Origin: Nocardia tengchongensis
GTDB lineage: Bacteria; Actinomycetota; Actinomycetes; Mycobacteriales; Mycobacteriaceae
Assembly: GCF_018362975.1 (NCBI RefSeq)
Contig: NZ_CP074371.1
Coordinates: 7,378,001 to 7,442,000, forward strand
Direction of reading: 5' to 3'
DNA length: 64,000 nucleotides
Position numbers and translations under genes: made by a program. The notes under the pieces are model-generated. The model saw only the letters and a list, made by a program, of their open reading frames with translations. It was not told the origin of the DNA and did no database searches. Below, in pieces: positions 16,640 through 26,245 of the stretch (the first letter of the stretch is position 1; each line of letters opens with the position of its first letter).

Positions 16640-17799
16640 CAGAGCATCCGATCCGCGACCTCGAGGCCCATGGCGCCCTTGCCGTACATGGCCAGCGCGC
16701 GCTCCACGTCGTTGATCACGTGCACGCTGCCCGCGTGGGCGTCGCGCCAGTTGCGCTCGATGATGTTGGGCTGGCGGATGGCGTGGCCGCCGGAGTTCTT
16801 GAACAGCAGGTCGATCGCCTCGAGTGCGCGCTCGGTGCCGCGCACCTGGTCGCGGCGGGTGGCCAGACGCAGCTCGAACGGGATCTCCTCGCCGGCCTGC
16901 GCGTAACGCAGCTGCTCGGACATGTTGCGTTCCATCTGCAGCACGGCGGCGTCGATTTCCGAAGCGGCACGGGCGATCCGGACGTGGGCGAAGGGATCCT
17001 CGGACACCTTCTGGCCGCCGTAGGACAGCCGGACCCGCTCCCGCTGACGCTCGATGTGCGCGTCGTAGGCGCCCTGCGCCGCACCGATGATCGGGGCGGT
17101 GATGGTGTTGGAGAACAGCGCGCCGAACGAGATCTTGTACAGCGGGTTGGTGTTCACCGCCTGGCCGGGGCCGACCAGGTTGGCCTGATCCGCGGCCGAG
17201 TAGGCGCGGTAGGCCGGGACGAACGCCTTCTCGATGACGATGTCGTTGGAGCCGGTGCCGGCCAGGCCGGACACGTTCCAGGTGTCCTCGATGCGGTAGT
17301 CGGTGCGCGGCACCAGGACCGTGTAGTAGTCCATGCCGGTCGCGGTCGGCACCAGGGCGCCCAGGAACACCCACTGGCCGTGGTCGCAGCCGGAGGAGAA
17401 CTGCCAGCGGCCCGACAGCTCGTAGCCGCCGTCGACGACGGTCAGCTTGCCGGTCGGCGCGTAGGAGGACGACACCAGGGTGTCGGGGTTCTCGGCCCAC
17501 ACGTCCTGCTGGGCCTGATCCTCGAACAGGGCCAGCTGCCACGGGTGCGCGCCCAGCACCGAGGACACCCACGCGGTGGACGGGCACACGGTGCCGATCG
17601 CGCGGATCACCTCGTAGAAGGCGACCGGGGACTCCTCCATGCCGCCGAAGCGGGCCGGCTGCAGCATGCGGAACACACCGGCCTCGGTGAGCTCGGCGAT
17701 GCTGGCGTCGGGGACCCGCCGCTGCTCCTCGGCCTGCACCGCGCGTTCCCGGATCGCGGGCAGCAGATCGCGGACCCGATCGAGCACCTTGTTAGTCAT
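16639..17799 (-). CDS. acyl-CoA-dehydrogenase-fold flavin monooxygenase, HsaA-like
   Basis: 386 aa of the HsaA/group D flavin-dependent monooxygenases. Diagnostic stretches are LQPARFGGMEESP, TAWVSSVLGAHPWQLALF and the C-terminal RNWRDAHAGSVH, close to the pattern of HsaA, which hydroxylates 3-HSA to 3,4-DHSA with reduced flavin from HsaB. ATG at 17799 is chosen because GAGGAGG lies upstream; an upstream ATG extension would cover most of the gap. It is the first gene of a two-gene unit with the HsaD-like hydrolase. The operator-like palindrome 57 bp upstream matches the one before the HsaB-like gene, which supports HsaA-HsaB pairing. Confidence 0.85.
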   Translation of the reverse strand: MTNKVLDRVRDLLPAIRERAVQAEEQRRVPDASIAELTEAGVFRMLQPARFGGMEESPVAFYEVIRAIGTVCPSTAWVSSVLGAHPWQLALFEDQAQQDVWAENPDTLVSSSYAPTGKLTVVDGGYELSGRWQFSSGCDHGQWVFLGALVPTATGMDYYTVLVPRTDYRIEDTWNVSGLAGTGSNDIVIEKAFVPAYRAYSAADQANLVGPGQAVNTNPLYKISFGALFSNTITAPIIGAAQGAYDAHIERQRERVRLSYGGQKVSEDPFAHVRIARAASEIDAAVLQMERNMSEQLRYAQAGEEIPFELRLATRRDQVRGTERALEAIDLLFKNSGGHAIRQPNIIERNWRDAHAGSVHVINDVERALAMYGKGAMGLEVADRML

Positions 17800-17855
17800 G
17801 CGGGCGTTCCTCCTCGTGCCAGAGTTTCCTGCCATCGAAGTTATGGCCAACTAGG

Positions 17856-17872
17856 TGTTTCGAACCGAAATA
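17856..17872. promoter_or_regulatory. 17-bp palindromic operator, copy 2
   Basis: TGTTTCG-AAC-CGAAATA, identical at 15 of 17 positions to the perfect palindrome at 1938-1954. It lies in the promoter region of the HsaA-like gene. Together the two copies define a small regulon candidate. Confidence 0.6.
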
Positions 17873-17894
17873 GTCCCGATCATCGGAACATGGG

Positions 17895-19682
17895 TCACTT
17901 GTGGGCGTACTCCCAGGTGATGTCCTCGTCGAGGGCCTTGCGGACGGCGGCGTCGAGGCCGGGGTTCCAGTCGGCCGGCTGGGCGACGGCGATCCAGCCG
18001 TCCAGCACCAGATCACCGTAGCGATGGCCGTGACCCGACGGCACCCCCTGGGCGTTGGCCATGTCGGCGCTGATCTGCCAGAAGGTGACGATCGGCCACC
18101 AGCGGATGGATTTGGAGACGTCCTTGCCGCGTGGCTCCTTCAGCCAATCCGGTTGGGTGAACAGCAGATCCGGCGACCACCAGACGATCGGGTCGGAGGC
18201 GTGTTGCAGGTAGACCACGCGCGGGTCGGTCCATTGCCGGTCGGGGCGGCCCAGATCCGGCGCGGTGGCGGCGAAGCGGACGATCAGGCCGTCGGCGTAG
18301 GTCGGCAGGATCTCCGGGGTTCCGGGGTCGCGGCGCGCCTCGATCTGGCTCCAGAGGCGGTTCGAGTTGGGCGGGCCGACCCACAGCACGCCGTCCACCA
18401 GGGTGCGGATGTCGTCGAGGCCGGTGAACGCGCCCTCGGAGCCCTGCGAACCCAGGCTCTCGCCGTACACCAGCAGTTTCGGCCGATGTTCGGGCGCCAG
18501 CTGGGCCCAGCGCTGGTGGACGGCGTGGATGACCAGCCGCCCGGATTCGGTGGCCTTCTCCCGGTCGGACAGGAACGACAGCACACTCGGCAGGTACGAG
18601 TACTGGGTGGCGGCGATGGCGCTGTCGCCGCCGTACATGTACTCGATCGAGGAGGCGGTGGTGGAGTCCACCCAGCCGGTGCCGGTGGTGGTCACCACGA
18701 CCAGCACCTTGCGGTCGAAGGCGTGGGTGCGGTCGAGTTCACGCACCACGAGTGCGGCGATGTCCTCGGGCTCCGGCGCCGAGTCCAGGCCCGCGTAGAC
18801 CCGAATCGGTTCGCGCGCGGGCTTTCCCGTGACCTGCGCGATCCGCTCGGCGCTCGGCGCGGTGGCCACGAACCACCGGCCTTCGGAGCCGAGGGTGTCC
18901 CAGGCGGCGAGAGACTGTGGGCTGCCCGACCTTTCGGGCAGCTGCGGCTGCACGGCGCTGGGCGAGGTCTGGCCGTTGCGCAGGCTGAACGCCGAATTGG
19001 CGGTGGCGAAGAAGGCTTTCGCGAGCACGCCCTGGAACAGCAGCACCGCCAGCACCGCGACCACGAGCACCGCGCCCGGATAGGCGATGGTGCGCGGGAT
19101 CCGCAGGTCGAGGTTGAGCCGGCGCACGATGAGCCGGACCAGCCAACGCACCGCGCGATAGGCGGCAATCACCAGGGCCAGCGTCGCGGCGGCCAGCAGT
19201 TCGGCGCGCAGGTAGCTGGAGGTGGTGGTGGGCGGCATGCCCATCAGCACTTCGAGATCGCGCTGCCAGCGCGCCGACCGCGCCAGCACCAGCGCGGCGC
19301 CGACGATGGTGCCGACCAGGATCACCACCTTGCCGACGGCGCGGGTGGTGTCGCTCGGATTCCAGAGTTTGGCCAGACCTTCGGCGGAGTCGGGCAGTCG
19401 CGGCTGGATCCACTTCTTGAAGGCCCAGGCCCCCACGCAGCCCACGCCGTAGCCGATGGCCGCACTGATCCCGCAGACCAGGCCCTCGAACAGCCAGGTG
19501 CGCGGCAGCAGCGACGGCGAGACCGCCCACAGGAAGAAGATCCACGCGACCACCAGGCCGGGGTAGTTGGGATCGATGACCCGTTCGATGCGGGCGATGA
19601 CCGCCCAGATACGGGACGGGAGCGACGGGGGCCGCGGTTGGTCCACGTCCGGCTCGTCGATGTGCTGACCCTGCGCCGTCAT
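17895..19682 (-). CDS. membrane-anchored alpha/beta-hydrolase (Abhydrolase_9 type)
   Basis: 595 aa. About five hydrophobic segments fill the first half (including VVAWIFFLWAVSPSLL near the start and a cluster around residues 115-230). A C-terminal alpha/beta-hydrolase domain follows, with the nucleophile motif LLVYGESLGSQG. This is the architecture of the DUF/Abhydrolase_9 membrane proteins of actinobacteria. The ATG at 19682 is preferred to an upstream start inside the regulatory region. Its substrate is unknown; location in the membrane suggests a lipid or cell-wall ester. It is transcribed leftwards towards the HsaA-like gene, but 95 bp and an operator separate them. Confidence 0.85.
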   Translation of the reverse strand: MTAQGQHIDEPDVDQPRPPSLPSRIWAVIARIERVIDPNYPGLVVAWIFFLWAVSPSLLPRTWLFEGLVCGISAAIGYGVGCVGAWAFKKWIQPRLPDSAEGLAKLWNPSDTTRAVGKVVILVGTIVGAALVLARSARWQRDLEVLMGMPPTTTSSYLRAELLAAATLALVIAAYRAVRWLVRLIVRRLNLDLRIPRTIAYPGAVLVVAVLAVLLFQGVLAKAFFATANSAFSLRNGQTSPSAVQPQLPERSGSPQSLAAWDTLGSEGRWFVATAPSAERIAQVTGKPAREPIRVYAGLDSAPEPEDIAALVVRELDRTHAFDRKVLVVVTTTGTGWVDSTTASSIEYMYGGDSAIAATQYSYLPSVLSFLSDREKATESGRLVIHAVHQRWAQLAPEHRPKLLVYGESLGSQGSEGAFTGLDDIRTLVDGVLWVGPPNSNRLWSQIEARRDPGTPEILPTYADGLIVRFAATAPDLGRPDRQWTDPRVVYLQHASDPIVWWSPDLLFTQPDWLKEPRGKDVSKSIRWWPIVTFWQISADMANAQGVPSGHGHRYGDLVLDGWIAVAQPADWNPGLDAAVRKALDEDITWEYAHK

Positions 19683-19739
19683 GCCCCCGAGTCTGGTCGC
19701 CCGGACTCGCCTGTCCGGCAACGACACGCGCGGACGACA

Positions 19740-19788
19740 CCGGCGCCGCCGGACACCGGGGGCTCAGGCCGGGGTCCGGCGGCGCCGG
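19740..19788. terminator. long GC hairpin between LysR and membrane hydrolase
   Basis: A perfect 15-bp inverted repeat (19740-19754 with 19774-19788) with a 19-nt loop and no T-tract. It could terminate the leftward LysR transcript or lie in the leader of the membrane hydrolase. Confidence 0.5.
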
Positions 19789-19801
19789 CTATCCGAGATC
19801 A

Positions 19802-19843
19802 CCTCATCGGGCAATGAGGGGACCGCCTCATCAGGGAATGAGG
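19802..19843. promoter_or_regulatory. two tandem CCTCAT-N6-ATGAGG palindromes
   Basis: CCTCAT-N6-ATGAGG occurs at 19802-19819 and again at 19826-19843, centre to centre 24 bp. They are the clearest operator-like structure in the 297-bp gap (19683-19979) upstream of the membrane hydrolase. No other coding signal is seen in that gap. Confidence 0.5.
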
Positions 19844-19979
19844 CTCCACGAACCGCAGGGAGGTTCGCGGTGGACGACGCAGCCCCCCGCACCGTCCGCC
19901 CACGTTCAGCAACGGTAGAGCGCCCCACCAGAGAAGTGAAACAGCAAATTTTTGGTGATTGACAAGCCGCACTTGTGAG

Positions 19980-20929
19980 TCAGAGGTGGGCCGGTAGTGT
20001 CCGATCCGCGAAATCGGGTCGTTCCAGCAGTTCGACCAGCTCCGGATGGGCGGCCCGGACTTCGCGGCGATATCGACGAACGAACGCACCAGCGGTGTTT
20101 CGTGCTCGGTGTGCCAGGCGACGGTTACCTCGTTGCTCGGGGCGTCGACAATCGGCAGCAACCGGACGCGAGGGAAGGGCATCCAGCGTGCCGACGCGAC
20201 CGACAAGACGATGCCGACGCCCGCCGCGACTTTCTGCAACTCCTCGAGCAGCGACTTCGACCGCGACACCACCGGCGCCGGATTGCCGTCGCGGTGATCG
20301 TGCAACTCCCAGAAGGCATTCCACACCGGGTCGGTGGTGTCGGCGCCGAGCAGCGGCTGGTCCAGCAGATCCCGCACCCGCACCTCGGGCAGTTCGGTCA
20401 GCGGATGCGCGGCGGGCACCAGCGCCACCACCGGCTCGGTGAACAGCGGCTCGACGCGAATTCCCTCCGCGCGGAAGGGGAGTCGCACGAAGGCCACGTC
20501 CACGGTGCCGTCGGCCAGTCCGGCGGCGGGATCCTCGTAGGTGAACTGCCGCATGTCGACGGTCACGCCGGGATGTCGTTCCCGGAAGGCGGACAGGATC
20601 GGCTCGGTGAGGGTGAGCGCGGCCCCCTCGAGGAATCCCAGCACCAGCCGATCCGACTCCCGCCGCTGCGCCACCCGCGCCTGCTCGACCGCCAGCCCGA
20701 GGGTGGTCAGCGCGCTGCGCACGCCCTCGAGCAGCGCCTCCCCCGCGGCGGTGAGTTCGACGCTGCGCGTGGTCCGGGTGAACAGCACCAGGTCCAGCGC
20801 CTGCTCCAATTGCTTGATCTGCGCACTCAGTCCCTGCTGCGCCACGTGCAGCCGCTGCGCGGCCCGCGTGAAACTGAGGTCCTCCGCCACCGCGACGAAA
20901 TACCGCAACTGCCGCGAGTGCACATCCAT
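19980..20929 (-). pseudogene. LysR-family regulator, frameshifted near its C-terminus
   Basis: An ATG at 20929 opens a LysR protein: helix-turn-helix at residues about 16-40 (LSFTRAAQRLHVAQQGLSAQ) followed by the effector domain. After VRSFVDIA the frame drifts into unrelated sequence. In the neighbouring frame the expected tail continues (REVRAAHPELVELLERPDF...) and stops at 19980. Adding one C at about 20063-20069 restores a 316-aa protein of normal length. A single lost base in a G/C run suggests a consensus error rather than decay. It lies 87 bp downstream of the KstD-like flavoprotein on the same strand. Confidence 0.8.
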
Positions 20930-21016
20930 AGCGAGCGAGTCTAAGACCAACCCGCGGGCCCGATTCCCACTCTCGCGAATCAACTGGACTATTGACCAAT
21001 CCGATTCGAGCCCGGG

Positions 21017-22525
21017 TCAGGCGCGGCGGGCGGCGGCCGTGCCGGCGCGGCGGCCGAAGAAGGTGCCGTCGCCCAGGGAGGTGCCGGAGATGTAGCCGAA
21101 GCCGTGCAGGCCATTGGCGGCGCGGCCCGCCGCGTACAGACCCGGGATCGGTTTGGCGTCGTGGTCGAGGACGTGCCCGTCGAGGTCGGTGTGCAGGCCG
21201 CCGAGGGTGAACACCGAGGCCCCGGTGCCGCGGCGGTCGCCGGCCTCCGACGGCGGCCGGACCCCCGCCTTCACGTCGATGGCGGCCAGCGGCCCGGTGA
21301 GTTCCCGCAGCCAGCGCGAGGCCTTGTGGTGGTCGAGATCGACACCCGCGCGGGCGAATTCGTTGTAGCGCTCGATGCCCGCGGTCAGCGAGCCGATCGG
21401 CAGGCCGGTCAGGGCCTCCAGCTCCGCGGCGGTTTCGGCGACGTGGGTCGGGCGCACGCCCCAGCGCTGGGGTTCGGGCACGTCCTCGAATCCGTCCTCG
21501 TCCACGATCACCCAGACCGCGGTGTCGTCGCCCGCCCAGCTGCCGCCCATGTTCTGGCGGTAGAGCGCGTGCTGGCCGATGCGTCCGGGGTAGGTGTCCT
21601 CGTTGACGAAGCGGCGGCCCAGGGCATTGACCACCATGCCGCGCACGGCCAGCCCGGGGATCAGGGACATGCCGACCTGTCCGGCGGACATGTGGCGCAC
21701 GGCCGCGCCGAGGGCCTGCGCCATGCGGATACCGGACCCGTCGTCGGTGCCCGCGCTGACCTTGGTGTGGCCGAGCAGCTGCGGCGCGTGGGCGGCGAGC
21801 ATGTCGTCGTTGTCGACGAATCCGCCGGTGGTGAGCACGATTCCGCGGTGGGCGCGGATGGTGATCTCCTTGCCGTACTGCCGGGCGACCGCGCCCGTCA
21901 CGACCCCGTCCGCGTCCACGATCAAGGTGGTGGCGTAGGTGTCGAACAAGGCTGTCGCACCGGCGGATTCGGCCGCCGCGGTCAGGCATTCCATCAGCAG
22001 CTTGCCGCCGAAGTCGTTGGCGGTGGGCCGGTGCCCGCGCGGGGCGGGATGCGCGAGTTCGGTGAAGGGCCAGCTGTTCTCGCCCAGCCACATCAGGCCG
22101 TCGTCGGTGGGCGGCACCCAGGTGGGGGCGTCCCACATGGTCGGCTTGAACGGCACGCCGCGATCGACGAGCCAGTGGAAGTGCTCGACGCTGCCCGCGC
22201 AGTACTCGTCGATCTTGTCGGCGTCCGCGCCCGCGCCGAGCGCGGCCTTCAGGAACGCGGCCATGGCCTCGGGGGTGTCGTCGAAGCCGCAGGCCACCTG
22301 GATCGGGGTGCCGCCGCCGAGGTAGATCTCGCCGCCGGAGTTGGCCGACGCGCCGCCGGGCCCGCCGGCCCGGTCGATCACCAGCACCCGCGCGCCCGCG
22401 TGCGCGGCCTCGAAGGCCGCCGAGGCGCCCGCGGCGCCGTAGCCGACAACCAGCACATCGGTCTCGATGTCGTAGTGGCCCATCTCGCCGGCCGCCCGCG
22501 GCGTGACCGAATTCCGCACTGTCAT
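21017..22525 (-). CDS. FAD-dependent oxidoreductase, fumarate reductase/KstD-like
   Basis: 502 aa flavoprotein. The N-terminal Rossmann motif VVGYGAAGASAAFEA is followed by ASANSGGEIYLGGGTPIQ. The C-terminal FAD motif contains GLYAAGRAANGLHGFGYISG and GDGTFFGRRAG. The fold is that of the fumarate reductase/3-ketosteroid dehydrogenase group, and the neighbourhood suggests a steroid or similar alicyclic substrate. Compared with the true KstD at 46932 it lacks the KstD Tyr context, so a delta-4 dehydrogenase or other enone-forming enzyme is equally possible. It is divergent from the epimerase-PEP fusion. Confidence 0.8.
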   Translation of the reverse strand: MTVRNSVTPRAAGEMGHYDIETDVLVVGYGAAGASAAFEAAHAGARVLVIDRAGGPGGASANSGGEIYLGGGTPIQVACGFDDTPEAMAAFLKAALGAGADADKIDEYCAGSVEHFHWLVDRGVPFKPTMWDAPTWVPPTDDGLMWLGENSWPFTELAHPAPRGHRPTANDFGGKLLMECLTAAAESAGATALFDTYATTLIVDADGVVTGAVARQYGKEITIRAHRGIVLTTGGFVDNDDMLAAHAPQLLGHTKVSAGTDDGSGIRMAQALGAAVRHMSAGQVGMSLIPGLAVRGMVVNALGRRFVNEDTYPGRIGQHALYRQNMGGSWAGDDTAVWVIVDEDGFEDVPEPQRWGVRPTHVAETAAELEALTGLPIGSLTAGIERYNEFARAGVDLDHHKASRWLRELTGPLAAIDVKAGVRPPSEAGDRRGTGASVFTLGGLHTDLDGHVLDHDAKPIPGLYAAGRAANGLHGFGYISGTSLGDGTFFGRRAGTAAARRA

Positions 22526-22589
22526 GCCTGCACGGTGCCCGCTCCGACCGCCATCACTTAGCGCTCCATCTTGCTGACCGATTCACCGA

Positions 22590-22604
22590 TCCCGTTCAAC
22601 GGGA
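22590..22604. promoter_or_regulatory. 15-bp palindrome in divergent promoter
   Basis: TCCCGTT-C-AACGGGA, perfect 7-bp arms. It lies between the KstD-like flavoprotein (start 22525) and the epimerase-PEP gene (start 22692). Candidate operator for an unidentified regulator. Confidence 0.45.
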
Positions 22605-22691
22605 CTGCGACCCGTCACACCCTCTTCCAATAGGGATGGTGTGTGAACGGCGTCACTGTGGTTGGGGTCGCCTGCACGAGGAGGAGAGTCA

Positions 22692-25083
22692 ATGCGGATT
22701 CTGGTCACCGGTGTCACCGAGCCGAGCGGCCGCGCTGTCGCGCGCATGCTGCTGGCGGCCGGCCACGAGGTAACCGGTCTGGACCGGCAGCGTCACCGCT
22801 ACGTGGACCCGCGGGTCCAGGTGGCCGTCGGCGACCTGGCCGACGCGCAGGTGTGCGCGCGGGCCGTCGCCGGGGTGGACGCGGTGGTGCACCTGGCGGG
22901 CGCCGCGGTCGCGGCGATCGCGAAGGCGGCCCAGGAATCCGGTGCGCGCCTCGTCGTTCCCGTTGCGGCGGGCTCCGATTCGAGCATCGAGAAGATCGTG
23001 GCCAGCAGCGGTGCGGACGCCCTCGTGGTGCGCACCGCGCTGGTGGCGGGCCGGCGCGTCGACCACGGCGGCTGGCGCACCCTGGAGAGTCTGGCCGGCG
23101 GCGGCAAGGGCAGCATCCAGGTGCTGCACTACGACGACCTGGAGCGCTTCCTGGTGCAGGCGGCGCTGTCGCAGCGCTCCGGCGTGGTCGAGCTGGCCGC
23201 GCCCGGCGAGGTGTCCAGCGCCGACGTCAAGCGCATCCTGTCCGACGCGGGCGTGAAATACGGTGCGTGGCTGCCCAAGTCGTCGGTGAACCGGACCAAG
23301 GTGGACGCGAGCGCCGCCCGCGAGGAGTGGGGCTTCCGCTACGGCTGGACCGCCGCCGAGGTGATCACCGATACCGCGCGCGGCCTGCACGGCCGCAAGA
23401 GCGGCGGCTCCGGCTTCCGCAACCGCCGCGGCGCGATCCCGCTGCCCACCCACGTGGTGCCGCAGAACGCCCCGACCTCCGACGGCTACGCGCTGAAATC
23501 GGCCGCGCCCGAAGGACTTCAGGGCGAGTTCGACGATCTCGTCGACGACCGCATCCCCGTCTACACCGCCACCAACACCTCCGAGGCGCTGCCCGGCCCG
23601 CTCACCCCGCTCACCATCGACCTGCAGGCCGGGGCGATCCGGCTCGGCAACGAGGCGATGGGCCACATGATCGCCATCGAGGGCATCGCGCTCGAGCACT
23701 GGGTGTCGCGCGTGACCAGCGTGCTGGGCCACCACATGTACATCAACGCCTCGATCGGCGTCTTCTCGGCCGAGAACATGCCCGGTTGGGACGAGGAGAG
23801 CGTGCGCCGCGACGTCTACGGCACCATCGGCGATATCGAGCTGCATCCCAAGGGCCGCCCGGCCATGCCGACCGGTATGGCCGCCCGCGCGGGCACCTTC
23901 AAGGCGCTGGGCCGGGTCGCCTCCACCGCCCTGAGCTACTCCAAGACCGCCGAGCTGATCAATGCCGCCTCGCACGCGGAGGCGCTGAACCGCGACCAGA
24001 TCTCGGATCTGAGCGACGAGCAGCTGCACGCCCGCGCCCTGCTGTGGCGCGACCGGCTCAACCAGGCGTGGCAGGCGGCCTCCATCGGCGTCATGATGAC
24101 CGGCGCGGCCACCGCCGCCCACAAGGGCGAGGTCAAGATCGACCTGAACCGCCTGGAGTCGGCCAAGACCATGCTGGCCGTGGAGCGGCTGGCGGGCCTG
24201 TGCCGCAAGGACGCCGGGCTGCAGGCGCTGGCCAAGACCGGTGACGTCGGCGCGGCGCGGGAGAAGTCGCCGGAGTTCTCGAAGGCCCTCGACCAGGAGC
24301 TGGCCAAGATCGGCCATCGCGGTCCGGGCGAGTGCGAGCTGATCAACACCACCTTCGGCGACCGCCCCGAACTGCTGGTCACCGCCGCCGGGCGGGCCGC
24401 GGAAATGCCCGCGCCGCACCGCGAGCCGGTGCCGGAGCCGACCAGCCGCACCGCCAAGATGGCCGTCGGCGCGACGGTCTACCGCGAGCGGGCCCGTGAC
24501 GCGGTCGTGCGCGTCACCAACTGCCTGCGCCTGGCCACCCAGGAGCGGGCGGCGCGCCTGGTGAAGGCGGGCAAGCTCACCGAGATCGAGGACTCGGTGT
24601 TCCTGAACCTCGACGAGATCCTCTGGGCCCCCGCGGATCTGCAGGAGCGCGTCGCGCGCCGCCGCGCCGAGCGCACCCGCTTCCAGGCGATCCGCATGCC
24701 CGACGTGGTCAACGGACCCTGGGAGCCGGAGGAGATCTCCGGCGCGATCGCGGTGGGCGAGACCATCACCGGGCTGGGTGTGAGCCCGGGCGTGGTGGAG
24801 GGCACCGTCAAGCTGGTCTTGACCCTCGACGACGACATCGAGCCGGGCGACATCCTGGTCGCCTCGGTCACCGACACCGGCCACACCGCGATGTTCGCCT
24901 ACGCGGGCGCGGTGGTCACCGACATCGGCGGCTCGGCCTCGCACGCGGCCATCGTGGGCCCGCGAGTTCGGCGTGCCGTGCGTGGTGGACGTCAAGACCG
25001 CCAGCACCGGCCTGCGGGACGGCCAGCGAGTCCGGGTGGACGGCGCGGCCGGGACCATCACGTTGCTGGCCGACGCCGAATAG
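22692..25083 (+). pseudogene. NAD(P)-epimerase / PEP-utilising mobile-domain fusion, frameshifted near 3' end
   Basis: With one surplus G removed at about 24956-24958 the product is 796 aa. The N-terminus is a short NAD(P)-binding epimerase-type domain (MRILVTGVTEPSGRAVARML). The long middle resembles the helical substrate domain of PEP synthase/rifampicin-phosphotransferase relatives. The C-terminus is the swivelling His domain (TDIGGSASHAAIV with the phospho-His, then VPCVVDVKTAS in the restored frame). The ATP-grasp domain normally feeding that His is absent. The same architecture is known in mycobacteria (Rv2047c type) without an assigned function. GAGGAGG precedes the ATG. A secreted MptpB-like phosphatase follows. 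Confidence 0.8.
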
Positions 25084-25101
25084 GCGGGCCCGCAACCGAA
25101 T

Positions 25102-25136
25102 CCGCCTCGGACGCGCCGCGCTCGCGTCCGGGGCGG
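25102..25136 (+). terminator. terminator after the epimerase-PEP gene
   Basis: 14-bp stem (25102-25115 with 25123-25136, one mismatch), 7-nt loop, no T-run, 18 bp after the stop. It implies that the following phosphatase has its own promoter or depends on read-through. Confidence 0.6.
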
Positions 25137-25235
25137 CTCGGTCTCAAATCAATACCGACCAGTCTCCCCGCAAAAGCGCTCATGCCCGGACCGGCCACAC
25201 CCACTACCCGGTCCGTGATCGAAAGGAAACCCCTA

Positions 25236-26149
25236 GTGACGATCTCGCGCGCCGTACGCGGCACACTCACCGGTGTAGCCGCCGCGCTCATCGCCATCAC
25301 ACCGATCGCGGTCACCCCGGCGTTCGCCGCGCCCGTGCCGGTGCTGCAGTCGCCCAAGGGCGTCTCGCTGGACCTGCCTACCGCCCCGAATGCCCGTGAC
25401 CTGAGCGGCATCCCGACCCAGGGCGGCGGCGGCAAGGTCAAGGCCGGTTCGGTCTACCGCACCGACGCGCTCAACAAGCTCAGCGAGGCCGAGCAGCAGC
25501 AGCTGGTGTCGGCGGGCATCGTCGAGATCATCGACTTCCGCAGCCCGACCGAACGCGGCCAGAACCCGGACAAGCTGCCGGCCTCCATCCCCGCGAAGTC
25601 GCTGCCGGTCTACGACCCGAACAATGACTTCTACCTGTTCTTCGCAAAGGCCGTGCAGGGCGGTCCCGCCCTGCAGCAGCAGCTGCTCGGCGACGGCAAG
25701 GGCCGGCAGTTCATGATCGACTACTACAAGTGGATGGTCACCGACTCCGCCGCCCGCGGTCAGTTCAGCGCCGCGCTGAAGGAGATCGCCGCCGCCAACG
25801 GCCCGGTGCTGTACCACTGCACCGCGGCAAGGACCGCACCGGCTGGATGTCGGCCATCCTGCTCAGCGCCCTGGGCGCGCCGAAGGGCCAGATCTACAAC
25901 AACTACCTCGAGTCCAACGACAACCTGGCCGCCGCCAACAAGGCGACGCTGGACGGTCTGGTCGCCTCGGGCCGGGTCACCGACCCGTCGCTGTTCGAGC
26001 CGGTGCTCGGTGTCGATCGCGCGTTCCTGGACTCCTCCTTCGACGCGGTTCAGGCGAACTACGGTTCCATGGACAACTTCCTGTCGCAGGGCCTGGGCAT
26101 CGACGACGCGACCATCGCGACCCTGAAGTCCAAGCTGGTCGGCAAGTAA
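25236..26149 (+). pseudogene. secreted MptpB-like tyrosine/triple-specificity phosphatase, frameshifted
   Basis: A GTG at 25236, after AAAGGAAA, opens a protein with a signal peptide (Arg near the start, hydrophobic core, cleavage after a PAFAAP-like site around residue 32). The mature part belongs to the protein-tyrosine-phosphatase family of M. tuberculosis PtpB. The P-loop reads HCTAGKDRTGW once a G is restored at about 25826-25828; without it the frame breaks inside the P-loop. The corrected length is 304 aa. Secretion of this class in mycobacteria targets host phosphoproteins and phosphoinositides; that role is not demonstrated here. A terminator follows. Confidence 0.85.
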
Positions 26150-26157
26150 TTCCCGGC

Positions 26158-26190
26158 ATGCCGGCGCCGTGTGTGGGACGGCGTCGGCAT
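26158..26190 (+). terminator. terminator after the secreted phosphatase
   Basis: 13-bp stem with one mismatch (26158-26170 with 26178-26190), 7-nt loop, 8 bp after the stop codon; no T-run. Confidence 0.65.
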
Positions 26191-26245
26191 TCGCATGTCC
26201 GCCCCATGTCCGCTTCACTTTTCCGATCTCCGTGCGAAAATTCCG

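Noticed and set aside
22692..26126. An apparent 1,100-aa fusion of the PEP-type protein and the phosphatase
   Set aside because: Caused by an extra G near 24957; the corrected gene stops at 25083 and the phosphatase has its own GTG, ribosome site and signal peptide.
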